In this document: piece by piece, positions 63,101 through 64,000 of the stretch
Numbering within the stretch: the stretch's first letter is position 1
How the letters are laid out: every line of letters starts with the position of its first letter
NCBI GenBank assembly: GCA_022843745.1
Contig: JALHNB010000006.1
Span: forward strand, 92,612-156,611
DNA length: 64,000 nt
Direction: 5' to 3'
From: Anaerolineae bacterium
GTDB lineage: Bacteria > Chloroflexota > Anaerolineae > Aggregatilineales > Phototrophicaceae
Made by a program: the position numbers and the translations under genes
Notes under the pieces: generated by a model
Database searches by the model: none
Told to the model about the DNA's origin: nothing
What the model saw: only the letters and a program-made list of their open reading frames with translations

Positions 63101-63126
63101 ATCCCGCTTTCATAGCGGGATTTTTA
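63101..63126 (+). terminator. terminator of the tRNA-Pro transcript
   Basis: ATCCCGC (63101-63107) pairs with GCGGGAT (63115-63121), 7-nt loop, followed by TTTTATTT. It starts 8 bases after the tRNA end. Confidence 0.92.
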
Positions 63127-63214
63127 TTTCTCAAATTTCGGGATAATACTACACTAAATAACACTCTTATCACAGAGTCGTTACAGCAGCGCAGACTTCC
63201 GCGTCACAGAGGCG

Positions 63215-64000
63215 TTACAGCATTGCCGACTTGCGTTCCAGCCGTCCGGTTTCAAGAAATCGGCGCAGTTCCTCCACGCGATCACGGATAATTTGCGGGG
63301 CGCGTTCTCGCACATGGGGATTATGCAGATTGCCGACGATCCAGCGGCACGAAGCAACATGCCGTGCCGCGACAAATATCTCCACATAATCACGATACTG
63401 CTCCGGCAGCGGGCGCACAGCCGTATAGCCCTTCCACAAAGCCGCTTTCATAGACGGATATGCGGGTTCACCGCTGAATTGCAGCAGCGGCGGCGCGAGA
63501 TCATAAAGATAATAGCCGAACGCGCAGTTGTCAAAATCAATCGCGCAGGCTGTATCGCCGTCAAACAGGTAATTTTTAGCGATAAAATCGGCATGGATGA
63601 GGCCAAAATTTTCGCGTGTTTCGCCCAATTTCTCGATCATTTTTCGCGCACGAGCAGCAACCGAATCGAAAACAGCCGTCTGTTCAGGCGTGAAAAATTC
63701 CGTGTCAGAGTGATACGGCGAGTTCTCGCCAAATAAGCCTTCCCAATCCAGACGCGGGAGTTTCAACTCCCGCTGAAAAGTCTCGGAATATTGGTGCAAA
63801 GTTGCCAGGAATGCGCCTAAAGTTCGTATCTGCTCTAAATTCAATTCCGATATTTTATGGAACATGCCCTCAACCCAGCCCAGCAGCGTACAGTTCAACG
63901 GATCGCTCATGCCTTCTACTTCAGCTTGGGCAATAAAGCTGCCATCCAATGTGCGTACTGGGCTTGGCACACACAACTCCGTATCTTGCCGAATGCCATC
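63215..64000 (-). CDS. aminoglycoside phosphotransferase (APH)-fold kinase, 5' partial
   Basis: The frame is open to the window end, so the N-terminal part is missing; at least 261 residues are present. The catalytic loop LIHADFIAKNYLF (HxDxxxxN) and the metal Asp in CAIDFDNCAFGYYLYDLA are those of the APH/choline-kinase/homoserine-kinase-II superfamily. The substrate is unknown; it resembles the SrkA/homoserine-kinase-like group more than true resistance enzymes. It is encoded convergently with the tRNA gene. Confidence 0.85.
   Translation of the reverse strand, partial: DGIRQDTELCVPSPVRTLDGSFIAQAEVEGMSDPLNCTLLGWVEGMFHKISELNLEQIRTLGAFLATLHQYSETFQRELKLPRLDWEGLFGENSPYHSDTEFFTPEQTAVFDSVAARARKMIEKLGETRENFGLIHADFIAKNYLFDGDTACAIDFDNCAFGYYLYDLAPPLLQFSGEPAYPSMKAALWKGYTAVRPLPEQYRDYVEIFVAARHVASCRWIVGNLHNPHVRERAPQIIRDRVEELRRFLETGRLERKSAML

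Overview
The window reads as ordinary chromosome from a free-living bacterium, most likely a member of the Chloroflexota (Anaerolineae-like). This is an inference from gene content, not from a marker-gene tree. Supporting signs are a DUF951 gene coupled to an MGDG-synthase-like glycosyltransferase, an ECF sigma factor coupled to a DUF5667 protein with a Thr/Pro-rich tail, several secreted proteins with Thr/Pro linkers, and a single-membrane type of envelope gene set (sortase, Lgt, lipoprotein PBP, YkuD transpeptidase) with no outer-membrane assembly genes. By eye the base composition is a little over half G+C. I count 62 protein genes plus one tRNA. One gene is frameshifted and two run off the window ends. 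There is no rRNA, CRISPR array, prophage or intact insertion sequence.

Layout. 1-6.5 kb: fucose-isomerase-like gene, DNA polymerase IV, GNAT, DUF427, and a zinc-ribbon protein coupled to a lipoprotein PBP. 6.8-13.7 kb: ilvD, an AT-rich chimeric-looking ORF between two terminators, a secreted OB-like protein, a phosphodiesterase, an SDR, Ada and a small proline-rich repeat protein. 13.8-22.1 kb: GT28 glycosyltransferase with DUF951, an M50/HD/thioesterase operon, a frameshifted cyclic-2,3-diphosphoglycerate-synthetase-like GTPase, a TIGR01777 oxidoreductase and an ArsR-type regulator with a clear promoter and operator. 22.2-33.1 kb: dioxygenase, CdsA, hydrolases, geranylgeranyl-reductase-like flavoprotein, S9 peptidase, Gfo/Idh/MocA, UbiA prenyltransferase and a secreted glycoside hydrolase. 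33.2-44.3 kb: rpsD, rsmI, L,D-transpeptidase, ferredoxin, Crp/Fnr regulator, sortase, DUF3160, methyltransferase and the ECF sigma/DUF5667 pair.

44.4-57.2 kb is a cell-surface glycan locus. It holds an O-antigen-ligase-like polymerase, a two-gene ABC exporter whose permease carries an extra N-terminal four-helix region, two GT2 glycosyltransferases, a glycolipid-binding-like protein, a WecG/TagA glycosyltransferase overlapping a polyprenyl-phosphate sugar transferase, a secreted S41 peptidase and a nucleotide-sugar pyrophosphorylase. Together these could start a glycan on undecaprenyl phosphate, extend it and export it. The last part (57.2-64 kb) holds DinB-fold, flavodoxin, M32 carboxypeptidase, VOC and PfkB genes, then lgt with a CDP-alcohol phosphatidyltransferase, tRNA-Pro(CGG) and a partial APH-type kinase.

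Non-coding structure is richer than usual. There are many strong intrinsic terminators, three related GTAGGGGCG-type hairpin elements, at least five unrelated short tandem repeats in intergenic gaps, and three places where the very start or end of a gene has been duplicated next to itself.
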